Assembly: GCA_001897435.1 (NCBI GenBank)
Contig: MKSV01000011.1
Span: 1-64,000, forward strand
From: Acidobacteriales bacterium 59-55
GTDB taxonomy: Bacteria; Acidobacteriota; Terriglobia; Terriglobales; Acidobacteriaceae
Reading direction: 5' to 3'
Length of the DNA: 64,000 bases
Below, one piece after another: positions 26,822 through 35,889 of the stretch. Under the pieces are notes generated by a model, which saw only the letters and a list, made by a program, of their open reading frames with translations, was not told the DNA's origin and made no database searches. The position numbers and the translations under genes were made by a program. How positions within the stretch are numbered: the stretch's first letter is position 1; the number at the start of each line of letters is the position of its first letter.

Positions 26822-28231
26822 ATGATCCTAATTCTCTGCATGCAGTTCGTCATCGTGCTCAGCCTGGTAGTTGCCGCCCGCCGGAGCCTTGAGAATGCGC
26901 TGCCAGTGTTCTGCTTTTTTCTTGTCCTGATGCCCCTCGAAGCGCGCTTGGTGATTCCAGGACTATTTGATTTCAACACTATGCGAGTATCGCTTCTTAC
27001 CTTGCTGTCCCTCTACCTCTATCACGGACGCCAAAGCAGTGATGATACTCCGTTGCCTTTAAAACGGCTCATATTCTTACACGTCAGCTGGGCTGTCTGC
27101 TCAACCCTATACTCTCTGTCTGTAGCCACTAGCGCTAAACAACTTATCTCACAGGTTATTGAATATTACCTTCTATACTTTTTTTTCGTAAGAATCATCA
27201 CCAAGGTCAGTACGATCTACAACATCGTATTTGCCATGGTCATGGCAATCGGGATTTGTTCCATCTTCGGAGTGGTTGAAGTGTATGCGCGATGGAGCAT
27301 CCTTAGAATATTTCCCCAAAACCTATGGATTACCTACAACGGCGGAGTCGATCCTCTCTATATTGAATGGGGACGAGGACTCCGCATCCGCTCAACCTTT
27401 CCACACCCTATTCTTTTTGGCGATGCCTTGGCCATGACCATCCCCCTCACCTTATATTTGCTAAGCATTTGGGAGAGACGAAGAGATCGCATCTTACTCT
27501 GGATAAGCCTTGTACTCATGTTCTGGGCCATCTACAAGACCTCCAGTCGCGGTCCATGGATCGCAACCGTACTTTGTGGAACTCTCCTCTTCATCATGGT
27601 TCACAACCGGGTAAGAACTTATCTGTTGGCCATCGCCCTGATGGCAGCGACCGTTCTGCTAGTCCGACCCGGAGTATGGGCAACCATTGCGGGTCTGTAC
27701 CACGCGTCAACAGACGCAAGCAGTCCAGTGGGATCGTCTTATCTCTACCGCGATGCACTCAACAATGCAGTAAAGACTGCGGTCGACAAAGAACCAGGAA
27801 GAGCGTTATTAGGCTACGGCCTGGGAACCTTCCGCGAACTGGGCCTCGAAATCAATTTCCTCAACACAGTTCAGCGGTGGTATACCTGCGATGACAATTG
27901 GGCGGTGTTCTTATATGAAACCGGCTATATAGGCCTGTTCCTCATCGCATCTCTCCTCTTCGCAGCTTTGTGGATCGCCTTCAGGACCTACTGGCAGTTG
28001 CCCCCCCCAGAGAGCTACTTCAGCGCTGTCATCTTTATTTCGCTGAGCGGATTCTACTTTCTTCTTTTGAGCGTTGCGGGATACAGCTGGGGCCAGCAGG
28101 GATATATGGCATGGATTCTGATCTCGATATCAGTCAGTTATTCGCGGATTGCATTGCAAGGCGACGCCGAGCAGGCGGAAGACGAAACCACGGGAGAGAT
28201 GGAAGAACAGTATGAACTGCACCTCGCATGA
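26822..28231 (+). CDS. Wzy/O-antigen ligase-like polymerase
   Basis: A 469-residue membrane protein with about ten to twelve helices and a long periplasmic loop (residues about 285-370) between late helices. The loop contains SSYLYRDALNNAVKTAVDKEPGRALLGYGLGTF and the TSSRGPW segment lies just before it. This is the WaaL/Wzy (Wzy_C) layout: TSSRGPWIAT at a helix start and GYG.G in the loop. It would join flipped repeat units in the periplasm. It is preceded by a 94-base gap and overlaps the next gene by 20 bases. Ligase and polymerase cannot be told apart from sequence; the operon context favours polymerase. Confidence 0.85.
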   Translation: MILILCMQFVIVLSLVVAARRSLENALPVFCFFLVLMPLEARLVIPGLFDFNTMRVSLLTLLSLYLYHGRQSSDDTPLPLKRLIFLHVSWAVCSTLYSLSVATSAKQLISQVIEYYLLYFFFVRIITKVSTIYNIVFAMVMAIGICSIFGVVEVYARWSILRIFPQNLWITYNGGVDPLYIEWGRGLRIRSTFPHPILFGDALAMTIPLTLYLLSIWERRRDRILLWISLVLMFWAIYKTSSRGPWIATVLCGTLLFIMVHNRVRTYLLAIALMAATVLLVRPGVWATIAGLYHASTDASSPVGSSYLYRDALNNAVKTAVDKEPGRALLGYGLGTFRELGLEINFLNTVQRWYTCDDNWAVFLYETGYIGLFLIASLLFAALWIAFRTYWQLPPPESYFSAVIFISLSGFYFLLLSVAGYSWGQQGYMAWILISISVSYSRIALQGDAEQAEDETTGEMEEQYELHLA

Positions 28232-29486
28232 GATCGTGATTGACAAACCGACCGCTCCAACTGCCAGGCCCGCGTCTCAGCCTCATCGAAGGCTCCGGAT
28301 TTGCATGGTAGCCTATGCGTTTTATGAGAGCGATACGCGAATCCTACAATATGCCACCGCGTTGGCGCAGCGAGGAGATAGCGTCGATGTGATCGCCTTG
28401 CGGCGCGGCAAGTCGTTCCCCGCGTTCGAAGTCCTTCACGGCGTCAACGTTTTTCGCATCCAATGCCGCACTGTAAACGAACATGGCCTCTTTGCGTACG
28501 CCAACCGGATCGCACGATTTTTTATCCGCTCCAGTTGGTGCCTATACCGCAACCAGCGCCACTATCCGTACGACGTCGTCCATGTCCATAACGTTCCCGA
28601 CTTCCTTGTGTTTACTGCCCTGTCCGCAAAATCGAAGAGAAAGCCTGTCATTCTGGATATCCACGATCTACTGCCCGAATTCTTTGCCAGTAAATTTGGG
28701 ATTCGCCATGGCTCGTTTATCTTCAACTTTCTTACCCTCATAGAGAAATGCTCGGCTTCGTTCGCCACCCACGTCATCATTGCGAACGATATCTGGCGAG
28801 ATCGTCTGGTGGCTCGGTCGTCGCACCCCGCCAAGTGCAGTGTCGTCCGCAATCGTCCCGACCTCAGTATCTTTCAGGCAGAGTCAGTCCGAAAGAAGGG
28901 ATCCGACAAATTTCTCCTTACCTATCCTGGTTCGCTCAACTGGCATCAGGGATTGGATATTGCAATCCGCGCATTCGCCAGTGTCGCCGATCAAATGCCC
29001 GACACGGAGTTTCACATCTACGGCGAGGGTCCGGCCAAGCCTTCACTCATAGAACTCGTCGGCCAGCTCGACATACAGGATCGCATCCTCTTTCACGATT
29101 TTCTGTCCAGCCGCGCTATCGCAAAGGTCATGGCCGCCACTGATCTTGCAATCGAGCCAAAGCGCACCAATTCCGCTTTCAGCAACGAGGCATTAAGTAC
29201 CAAGATTCTGGAATTTATGTCCTTAGGCGTTCCAGTCATAGCCTGCCGAACAAGAATTCACGCCTACTACTACGATGACTCCATCATTCAGTACTACGAA
29301 GACGATAACGAAAAGGAGTTGGCCGAACAGATGCTTCGCCTGAAGAACGATCCCGGCCTGCGCGCCCGATTAGCCACGAATGCTCAGATCTATGTGCAAA
29401 GCAACACTTGGGACGCTCGCAAACACGAATATCTTGAGCTCGTCGACTCACTTGTGCACCCAAAGGTACAAGCCAATGTCACCTAA
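28212..29486 (+). CDS. Glycosyltransferase family 4
   Basis: A GT-B retaining glycosyltransferase of about 424 residues. The N-terminal domain opens RLRICMVAYAFYESDTRILQYATALAQRGDSVDVIAL, with YDVVHVHNVPDFLVFTAL. The C-terminal domain has FLLTYPGSLNWHQGLDIAIRAFA, TEFHIYGEGPAKPSL, and the family EX7E region at IEPKRTNSAFSNEALSTKILEFMSLGVPVIACRT. The start MNCTSHEIVIDK is within the end of the polymerase gene (20-base overlap); a longer frame is possible but codes for unlikely sequence. It probably adds one sugar of the repeat unit on the cytoplasmic side. Confidence 0.88.
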   Translation: MNCTSHEIVIDKPTAPTARPASQPHRRLRICMVAYAFYESDTRILQYATALAQRGDSVDVIALRRGKSFPAFEVLHGVNVFRIQCRTVNEHGLFAYANRIARFFIRSSWCLYRNQRHYPYDVVHVHNVPDFLVFTALSAKSKRKPVILDIHDLLPEFFASKFGIRHGSFIFNFLTLIEKCSASFATHVIIANDIWRDRLVARSSHPAKCSVVRNRPDLSIFQAESVRKKGSDKFLLTYPGSLNWHQGLDIAIRAFASVADQMPDTEFHIYGEGPAKPSLIELVGQLDIQDRILFHDFLSSRAIAKVMAATDLAIEPKRTNSAFSNEALSTKILEFMSLGVPVIACRTRIHAYYYDDSIIQYYEDDNEKELAEQMLRLKNDPGLRARLATNAQIYVQSNTWDARKHEYLELVDSLVHPKVQANVT

Positions 29487-30357
29487 TATACCCATGAGGA
29501 AGTACGTCATCATCACTCCGGCACGTGATGAAGAACAATACATCGAGAGAACAATCCACGCAGTTGCCGGCCAAAGTATTCGACCGGCTCAATGGATCCT
29601 TGTTAACGACGGATCCTGCGATGCGACCGGTGAGATTATAGATCGGTATGCAGCCTCGCATGCGTGGATAACAGCGGTACACCGCTCCAATCGAGGTCAC
29701 CGAGAGGCAGGGGGCGGGGTCGTTCGCACGTTCTACGACGGATATGCCAAGCTCAAGTCTATGGATTGGGATTTTCTTGTTAAGCTGGATGCCGATCTCA
29801 GTTTTTCGCCAGATTATTTTGAGCGCTGCTTTGCCGAGTTTGACTCGAACTTGTCGCTGGGGATTGGTGGAGGCGGCGTCTATCATGAAGTCGCGGGGCA
29901 GCTCAAGTTGGAGCACACTCCAAAGTTCCATGTTCGTGGCGCAACAAAGATCTACAGACGGGAGTGCTGGGATGAGTTGGGCGGACTGTTGCCCGCGCCT
30001 GGGTGGGATACGGTCGATGAACTGAAGGCCAACATGTTGGGTTGGACGACTCGCAGTTTTCTGAAGCTTTGCGTCTCCCACTATCGCTTTACCGGTTCTG
30101 CGGATGGCGCATGGAGAAATAGCATAAAGGACGGTCGAGCGAATTACGTCGCCGGGTATCATCCCCTCTTTATGTTGCTCAAATGCGTGCGGAGACTGGC
30201 GCGTAAGCCTTACGTCAGTGGTTCAACAGGCTTAATGTATGGCTTTCTCAGTGGCTATTGGAAACAAACACCGCAGGTGGAAGATCGACAACTTATTCAT
30301 TACACACGAGATCAGCAGATCCGGCGGCTACTCCTGCAAGAAAGTATCTGGAAATAG
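29476..30357 (+). CDS. Glycosyltransferase family 2
   Basis: A 293-residue GT-A enzyme starting MSPNIPMRKYVIITPARDEEQYIERTIHAVAGQS, with WILVNDGSCDATGEIIDRYA and the metal-binding DxD in FLVKLDADLSFSPDYFERCF. It overlaps the upstream gene by 11 bases. The ATG chosen gives the family start; an upstream frame lies inside the previous gene. It lacks membrane helices, and the C-terminal region has basic stretches that may hold it to the membrane. Donor and linkage unknown. The 84 bases after it hold no gene. Confidence 0.87.
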   Translation: MSPNIPMRKYVIITPARDEEQYIERTIHAVAGQSIRPAQWILVNDGSCDATGEIIDRYAASHAWITAVHRSNRGHREAGGGVVRTFYDGYAKLKSMDWDFLVKLDADLSFSPDYFERCFAEFDSNLSLGIGGGGVYHEVAGQLKLEHTPKFHVRGATKIYRRECWDELGGLLPAPGWDTVDELKANMLGWTTRSFLKLCVSHYRFTGSADGAWRNSIKDGRANYVAGYHPLFMLLKCVRRLARKPYVSGSTGLMYGFLSGYWKQTPQVEDRQLIHYTRDQQIRRLLLQESIWK

Positions 30358-30441
30358 GTTGCCGCAGTGGTCGCAGATCGTGGCCGCCGAACGATACAAC
30401 AGATGACAGATCCACTGAAATGCGTTGGCAGGAGGAAATGA

Positions 30442-31218
30442 GTGAATAGTGAGATAAGTTCAGCGACGTCTCGATTGCAAACGAAAGCTCACAACGATCG
30501 TGTGCGCGAAGTATTTGAGAATACGTCGCACTATCTGAGAACAAGACGTGTGGACATATTGTTCCGGATGGAATCGGTGCGGGCCTTCGCGGAGAAGGTT
30601 CAGTGGCAGCACATGCTGGACATTGGCTGCGGCGATGGCTCAATTTCCTTGCCGCTCCTGACAAGCTCCCGGCACCTGACGCTGATGGACTTGTCGGCGA
30701 GTATGCTAAGACTCGCCCAGGACAGGATTCCGAAGGGTCTCGCTGGAAACGTCGTTATACGTAACGAGAATTTCAGCGAAGCTGTATTCGATGACTCCGT
30801 ACCTTTTGACCTGATCGTTACTGTCGGCGTGATGGCTCATGTCAATTCGGCGGATGCCTTTCTTGCGAAGATCCGACGACACCTGCGTCCGGGAGGCAGC
30901 CTAATCATCGAGTTCACCGACTCACGACATATTGTGGGCCGTGTGGGACGATTCATGGGACGCATAAAGGAGCGATTAGCTCCGGCAAGATACGAGACCA
31001 ATAAGCTGGCTTCCGGAGAGGTAGTCGCGCTATTTGAAAAGCACCAACTTAGATTGGTCTCCACTTTCCGATATGCCCGAATTCCTCTGCCTGGCATTGA
31101 CAAGATACTGAGCCACAGAGTGCAGTACCTAATAGTCAGAAGAATATTCAACAATTGCTGCAAGAACACAAATGCCCAATTGGGCAATGAATACATCTGT
31201 TTGCTGGCCGCGGAGTAA
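30442..31218 (+). CDS. Class I SAM-dependent methyltransferase
   Basis: A 258-residue Rossmann-fold methyltransferase. Motif I is HMLDIGCGDGSISLPLL, followed by LTLMDLSASMLRLA, and the post-motif region FDLIVTVGVMAHVNSADAFLAKIRRHLRPGGSLIIEF. It starts at a GTG with AGGAGG six bases upstream; the nearer ATG reads into a stop after three codons. In an EPS locus it probably methylates a sugar hydroxyl or terminal residue; a small-molecule role cannot be excluded. The C-terminal 60 residues are not recognised. Confidence 0.85.
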   Translation: MNSEISSATSRLQTKAHNDRVREVFENTSHYLRTRRVDILFRMESVRAFAEKVQWQHMLDIGCGDGSISLPLLTSSRHLTLMDLSASMLRLAQDRIPKGLAGNVVIRNENFSEAVFDDSVPFDLIVTVGVMAHVNSADAFLAKIRRHLRPGGSLIIEFTDSRHIVGRVGRFMGRIKERLAPARYETNKLASGEVVALFEKHQLRLVSTFRYARIPLPGIDKILSHRVQYLIVRRIFNNCCKNTNAQLGNEYICLLAAE

Positions 31219-31246
31219 ACATGGTGCGGACAGTCACAGGAATTGA

Positions 31247-32290
31247 ATGACCATATCATCCCTAGACCCGCTTACTGACCCCCGTTGGCCACGATTGATC
31301 GCTGAAAATCCTCATTCCTCCATCTTCCACACAAGGGAATGGCTGAATGCTTTGCATCTTACATATGGATATGAGCCTGTGGCTTTTACCACTCGTCCGG
31401 GGTCAGACTTATCCGACGCGCTGGTCTTCTGCAAAGTAAAGAGCTGGTTGACGGGAAAGCGCCTCGTCTCGCTTCCATTTTCAGATCACTGCCAGCCACT
31501 GGCTGACGCTGAAAATCTTCAGGAGATCTTGTACTACTTGCACAATCAGCGCGAGACTCAGCAACTGCGGTACATAGAGCTCAGGCCCGTATTGAATGAT
31601 CTAATCCTTGATGTTCAAGATCAATTCATGCCTAGCGAACGGTTTTGTTCTCAAGTGATTGATTTACGCCCAGACTTGGAGACAATATATAAGAGCTTCC
31701 ACAGCAATTGTGTCCGCAGAAAGATCAAGCGGGCTGAACGCGAAGAGCTTGTTTACGAGGCAGGGCGCTCAGAGGAGTTGCTGCAAAAGTTTCGCTATCT
31801 TCTGCTGCTCACACGTCGTCGCCATCAGCTTCCGCCGCAGCCGCCATCGTGGTTTCACAATATCCTTCGATGTCTCGGCAGTCTTGTAACCATTCACGTC
31901 GTTTCCAAAGATGCTGCGCCGGTTGCCAGTATTCTCACACTCACTCATAAGGGTCGGATGGTCTATAAATATGGATGCTCCGACACGAAATTCAATGCGA
32001 TGGGTGGCACCTCGCTCCTGTTTTGGAAGGCAATTCAGCAGGCTCACTCTGCGGGCATCGAAGAATTTGACCTGGGCCGCTCCAGCTACGACGATCCCGG
32101 TCTCATTGCCTTCAAGGAACATTTAGGAGCAGGTTCATCAGAACTTATCTATTACCGTACGCCCCCTTTTAGGGCGATAAAGGTACGGCCCAAGTCATCT
32201 ATATCACTCTTGCCGCAGAAAGCGCTGGTCCATCTACCCGACTCTCTATTCACGGGTGTCGGTCAGTTGCTTTATCGTCACATAGGATAG
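31247..32290 (+). CDS. FemAB/BioF2-like GNAT acyltransferase
   Basis: A 347-residue protein of the FemAB-like GNAT group often seen in EPS and PEP-CTERM loci. Marks: SSIFHTREWLNALHLTYGYEPVAF near the N-terminus, LVSLPFSDHCQPL, RRKIKRAEREELVYEAG, and the GNAT core APVASILTLTHKGRMVYKYGCSDTKFNAMGGTSLLFWKAIQQA followed by FDLGRSS. It probably transfers an aminoacyl or acyl group to an amino sugar of the repeat unit; this is inference. AGGAATTGA precedes the ATG. It is followed closely by a deacetylase-like gene, which would free the amino group it could modify. Confidence 0.82.
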   Translation: MTISSLDPLTDPRWPRLIAENPHSSIFHTREWLNALHLTYGYEPVAFTTRPGSDLSDALVFCKVKSWLTGKRLVSLPFSDHCQPLADAENLQEILYYLHNQRETQQLRYIELRPVLNDLILDVQDQFMPSERFCSQVIDLRPDLETIYKSFHSNCVRRKIKRAEREELVYEAGRSEELLQKFRYLLLLTRRRHQLPPQPPSWFHNILRCLGSLVTIHVVSKDAAPVASILTLTHKGRMVYKYGCSDTKFNAMGGTSLLFWKAIQQAHSAGIEEFDLGRSSYDDPGLIAFKEHLGAGSSELIYYRTPPFRAIKVRPKSSISLLPQKALVHLPDSLFTGVGQLLYRHIG

Positions 32291-32319
32291 CCGTCCATTT
32301 TGTCTTTCGATCCCTTTTC

Positions 32320-33651
32320 ATGAACCAAGCCTTTCTTGACTACTACCGTTGTCCCGGTTCTTTTGCAAATTTTGCGCTTGCTGCTAAACAGCCCAGCAGT
32401 AAGGACGAGGGTTACTTCGCTTTTGGCTCTGGACTCACCTGCTATGGCAACGCCGTTCGCACATGTCAAAGAGAAACGGAACTGCTGCCGGACGCACTTG
32501 AAGAAGTTAAAACCGAAAACAACACCTGCATTCTTCCATTCGATCCTACGGAGATCGCCGACAATCTCAGACTCGAACGCTACGTCGAGCAAAAGAGTTG
32601 CTCTGGCAGAAGGGCTCTTATACGTAGCATCTACTATGCATTGAGACCTGCGCTTCCTGTCTTCCTGCGCCGTCACCTGCAACGCGCATGGCTGAAGGGC
32701 TGGGATCAAAAGCCATTTCCGCAGTGGCCGGTAGACAGGTCGGTCGATCAACTATTCGAAAAATTAATGCTGTTGACGCTGCAAACCGGCGCTCACCAAC
32801 GAATCCCATTTATCTGGTTTTGGCCTCAAGGAAAATCGAGTTGCGCGATCATGACCCATGACGTTGAAACCGTCGCAGGGCTTCGGTGGACCACTCAACT
32901 CATGGATCTAAATGATTCCTTCCGGATCAAGAGCTCATTCCAGATTATTCCTGCCGCCAGATATGTAGCCGACCGTAAGACTTTGCTCTTCATCAAAGAA
33001 CGAGGATTTGAAGTTAATATCCACGATCTTAAACACGATGGACACCTTTTTGATTCTCGTAAAGCATTTGAGACTTCCGCCTTGCAGATCAACGAGTTCG
33101 CCGTCCGCTTCCAAAGCAAAGGATTTCGAGCGGGCGCCCTCTATCGCAACCAGGAGTGGTTTGATGCATTTCGATTTTCCTATGATATGTCGGTACCGAA
33201 TGTGGGACATTTGGATCCTCAGCCCGGAGGTTGCTGTACGGTCATGCCATACTTCGTAGGCGATATCCTCGAACTTCCCGTAACGACCATTCAGGATTAC
33301 TCGCTCTTCAACATTCTTGAAACTTACTCGCTAGACCTTTGGAGCGCACAGATCGATCAGATCATGCAGCAGCATGGACTCATCAGCTTTATCGTGCATC
33401 CGGATTATCTAGACAAACTGGAAGCTAAAGCTGCTTATACAGCATTGCTCTACAAGCTAGCCACATTGCGTGCAGAGGCAGGATTGTGGATAGCTCTTCC
33501 TGGCGAGGTTGATGAATGGTGGAGACAGCGAAACCAGATGACACTTGTCCCCAACGAGGACGAATGGAAAATTGAAGGTTACGGCGCCGAAAGAGCCCGA
33601 GTGGCATACGCGACCCTTGAAAACAACCGCCTGACTTATACCTTTGTGTAA
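32320..33651 (+). CDS. Polysaccharide deacetylase-like (NodB-fold) protein
   Basis: A 443-residue protein. The NodB-type domain is in the C-terminal half: CAIMTHDVETVAG (metal-binding Asp), SSFQIIPAARYV, VNIHDLKHDGHLFDSR (histidine pair) and GFRAGALYRNQEWFDAFRFSYDMSVPNV. The first 160 residues are not recognised. These proteins, of about this length, recur in acidobacterial EPS loci. It has no signal peptide, so action is probably cytoplasmic or on a lipid-linked unit; the metal site suggests an active CE4-type hydrolase. Only three bases separate it from the next gene. Confidence 0.78.
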   Translation: MNQAFLDYYRCPGSFANFALAAKQPSSKDEGYFAFGSGLTCYGNAVRTCQRETELLPDALEEVKTENNTCILPFDPTEIADNLRLERYVEQKSCSGRRALIRSIYYALRPALPVFLRRHLQRAWLKGWDQKPFPQWPVDRSVDQLFEKLMLLTLQTGAHQRIPFIWFWPQGKSSCAIMTHDVETVAGLRWTTQLMDLNDSFRIKSSFQIIPAARYVADRKTLLFIKERGFEVNIHDLKHDGHLFDSRKAFETSALQINEFAVRFQSKGFRAGALYRNQEWFDAFRFSYDMSVPNVGHLDPQPGGCCTVMPYFVGDILELPVTTIQDYSLFNILETYSLDLWSAQIDQIMQQHGLISFIVHPDYLDKLEAKAAYTALLYKLATLRAEAGLWIALPGEVDEWWRQRNQMTLVPNEDEWKIEGYGAERARVAYATLENNRLTYTFV

Positions 33652-33654
33652 ATT

Positions 33655-35649
33655 ATGAATAGCCTCCATGCGATAACAGAACACGTCAATACCCGTATGT
33701 CATGGCTTGCGCTCTGCGTACTCACCCTGGCAATACATGCATTTGCCGCAGATGTTGTCTACATTGGCAAACCCGATGATGACTCCTACACGCGGCGGCA
33801 AATCGAGACGGCCTCAACCTTCTATGGTTTGAATGTCAATTCCAGTGGAAGTGTGCCCTCATTGCTGAGCTCAATTTCAAACCCAAAGACAGTCGCTATC
33901 ATCATCAACGCCGCGATGCTTCCCATTCTGGACTCCAAACAGGTCTTTGCGCTTATGCGGCACCGAGCCCAGCCAGTGTCCCTGCTCATCGCGGGTATCG
34001 ACGACAGCACCGATACCGGCGCGCTGAAACAGTGGTCTCTCGGAGCGGTCACAGGCAGCCGCAAACTGGACACTGCACAGGCTGACGGCCAATACGAAGT
34101 TGGAGATGTGAGCGAGATCACGCGCCAGTTAAGCAACAGTACGCTTCCGTTTAACCGAGGTCAGATTTTCTATCTGGTTCTGACTCCTACCACAGTGACA
34201 CGATCCATTATTAGCGCGCAGGTGAAGAGTGCAACGCTTTCCGTCTTTGCTCGCACTACGGTCATGGGTCAGAGCGTATTTTTCTCGACCTCGCAGCAGC
34301 CCACAGAAATTCCGGTTACCGCTGACCCCTATCGACAGCAACATCTCTTCGCAGCAATCGCCGCACCGATGATGTTTTTGCGCTACGCAGGCGGCGACAA
34401 GGTGTGGCACAGCCCTGGCGACTATGCCAACCTAACGATCGACGATCTCTGGCTGCGCGAACCCTATGGGCACGTCAACTATGAAGAGCTTTTACAGCAG
34501 GCACAACAGCATAACTTTCATGCCACCGTAGCCTTTATCCCCTGGAACTTCGATCGAAGCCAGCCGGCGGTCGTGTCTCTATTCAAAGCACACCCTGACC
34601 GGCTCTCCATCTGCGTCCATGGCAATAACCACATTCATCAGGAGTTCGGTCCCTTTGAAGAACATCCGTTAGAGAAGCAGGTAGAGGATATCGACCAGGG
34701 GCTTGCCCGGATGGAGCGCTTCAAGGAACTTACCGGCATACCCTATGCCGCAGTGATGGTATTTCCTCACTCTGTCGCTCCTCGTGCCACCTTTGCCGCA
34801 CTCAAGGACGCCAATTTTCTGGCGACTGCTAACTCTCTCAACGTCCCATCCGACGCAGCCGCACCACAAGGAGCGGAGTTCGCGCTGCGAACCGCTACCT
34901 TGGACTTTGCAACTTTCCCCAGCCTGCGCCGCTATTCGGCGGAGAACGACATACCCCGGCCCCAACTGGCGATCGATGCCTTTCTCGGCAATCCCATGCT
35001 GTTCTATGTTCACGAGAGCTTCTTCGCATCCGGCATCGGCGCCTTCAACCGAACCGCTGATACCGTGAATCAGATTCAGCCCGATACCCATTGGCGAAAC
35101 CTCGGCGACATCGTGCATCATCTTTATCTGGAGAAGTTGCGCGACGATGGCAACTTCGATATCCGCTCTTATTCCGCGTCAATTGAGATCACAAACACCC
35201 ACCACCGCGATGCGAGCTTTTATATCGAAAAAAAGGAAGATTTCTCTTCTCCTCTCGTCGTCCTGATTGATGGCCAGCCATATCCCTATCAAAAGACTGG
35301 CAGAATACTGTGGTTACAGGTACCCATTTCCAATGGGGCAACCCGCCAGGTTGAGGTCAAATATGGCCGCGAGATGAATCTGGCGAGCATCGATATCTCC
35401 AAGCATTCCATCAAGATCGCAGCCATTCGCTTCCTTTCCGACTTTCGTGACAATGAGGTCTCCGATACCCATCTCGGACGCTGGTTTATCCGCTCCCATG
35501 TTGCCTACCGCACCGCCTGGAATGCGGGAGCAGCTATAATAGTTCTATTCATCGCACTCTTCCTTGTGATTGGTTACAGGTACCGCAATAGAAGGGCATC
35601 AAAGCGCAAACAGGTCTTCGCCCTCCCCGGCAAGATACAGAGCAAATGA
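33655..35649 (+). CDS. Membrane-anchored deacetylase-like protein with extracytoplasmic domain
   Basis: A 664-residue protein with an N-terminal signal (WLALCVLTLAIHAFAADVVYIG) and a C-terminal TM helix (AIIVLFIALFLVIGYRYRNRR) followed by basic residues. The middle (residues about 255-430) looks like a NodB/CE4-type barrel: LTIDDLWLREPYG (Asp pair), HATVAFIPWNF, SICVHGNNHIHQEFGPF (His pair), MVFPHS. A beta-rich domain precedes the TM helix. It would sit in the periplasm and act on nascent polymer. The exact catalytic set could not be verified by eye. An in-frame ATG at 33697 would give a shorter signal. Confidence 0.72.
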   Translation: MNSLHAITEHVNTRMSWLALCVLTLAIHAFAADVVYIGKPDDDSYTRRQIETASTFYGLNVNSSGSVPSLLSSISNPKTVAIIINAAMLPILDSKQVFALMRHRAQPVSLLIAGIDDSTDTGALKQWSLGAVTGSRKLDTAQADGQYEVGDVSEITRQLSNSTLPFNRGQIFYLVLTPTTVTRSIISAQVKSATLSVFARTTVMGQSVFFSTSQQPTEIPVTADPYRQQHLFAAIAAPMMFLRYAGGDKVWHSPGDYANLTIDDLWLREPYGHVNYEELLQQAQQHNFHATVAFIPWNFDRSQPAVVSLFKAHPDRLSICVHGNNHIHQEFGPFEEHPLEKQVEDIDQGLARMERFKELTGIPYAAVMVFPHSVAPRATFAALKDANFLATANSLNVPSDAAAPQGAEFALRTATLDFATFPSLRRYSAENDIPRPQLAIDAFLGNPMLFYVHESFFASGIGAFNRTADTVNQIQPDTHWRNLGDIVHHLYLEKLRDDGNFDIRSYSASIEITNTHHRDASFYIEKKEDFSSPLVVLIDGQPYPYQKTGRILWLQVPISNGATRQVEVKYGREMNLASIDISKHSIKIAAIRFLSDFRDNEVSDTHLGRWFIRSHVAYRTAWNAGAAIIVLFIALFLVIGYRYRNRRASKRKQVFALPGKIQSK

Positions 35650-35789
35650 CTGTTGAGCAACAAAGAATAGAAGTCTACTTGAAACGCTTTGAATAATACT
35701 CCGCCACATGCAATTCCTGTATCTTGAGCGACAATGAGGATAGCTCATCCTATCCGTTTGCTATCTTCGCCTTGGGTTGTAAGTAATCC

Positions 35790-35806
35790 TTCCGGCTTAG
35801 CCGGAA
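35790..35806 (+). promoter_or_regulatory. Perfect short palindrome in the leader before the beta-helix gene
   Basis: TTCCGGC-TTA-GCCGGAA is a seven-base-pair stem with a three-base loop, followed by an A/T-rich stretch. It lies in a 240-base gap and could be a weak terminator for the upstream genes or an operator for the downstream gene. Confidence 0.4.
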
Positions 35807-35889
35807 TATAAAGCCCTATAGGAGATTGCATGCAAGGCTGAATATTCGAGAGCAATGATTCACCGCATCTTATCCCTCGTGGATCAAAG

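Noticed and set aside
26067..26825. Open frame overlapping the GT2 gene at 25744
   Set aside because: It is an Arg/His-rich +2 shadow of the glycosyltransferase with no family match.
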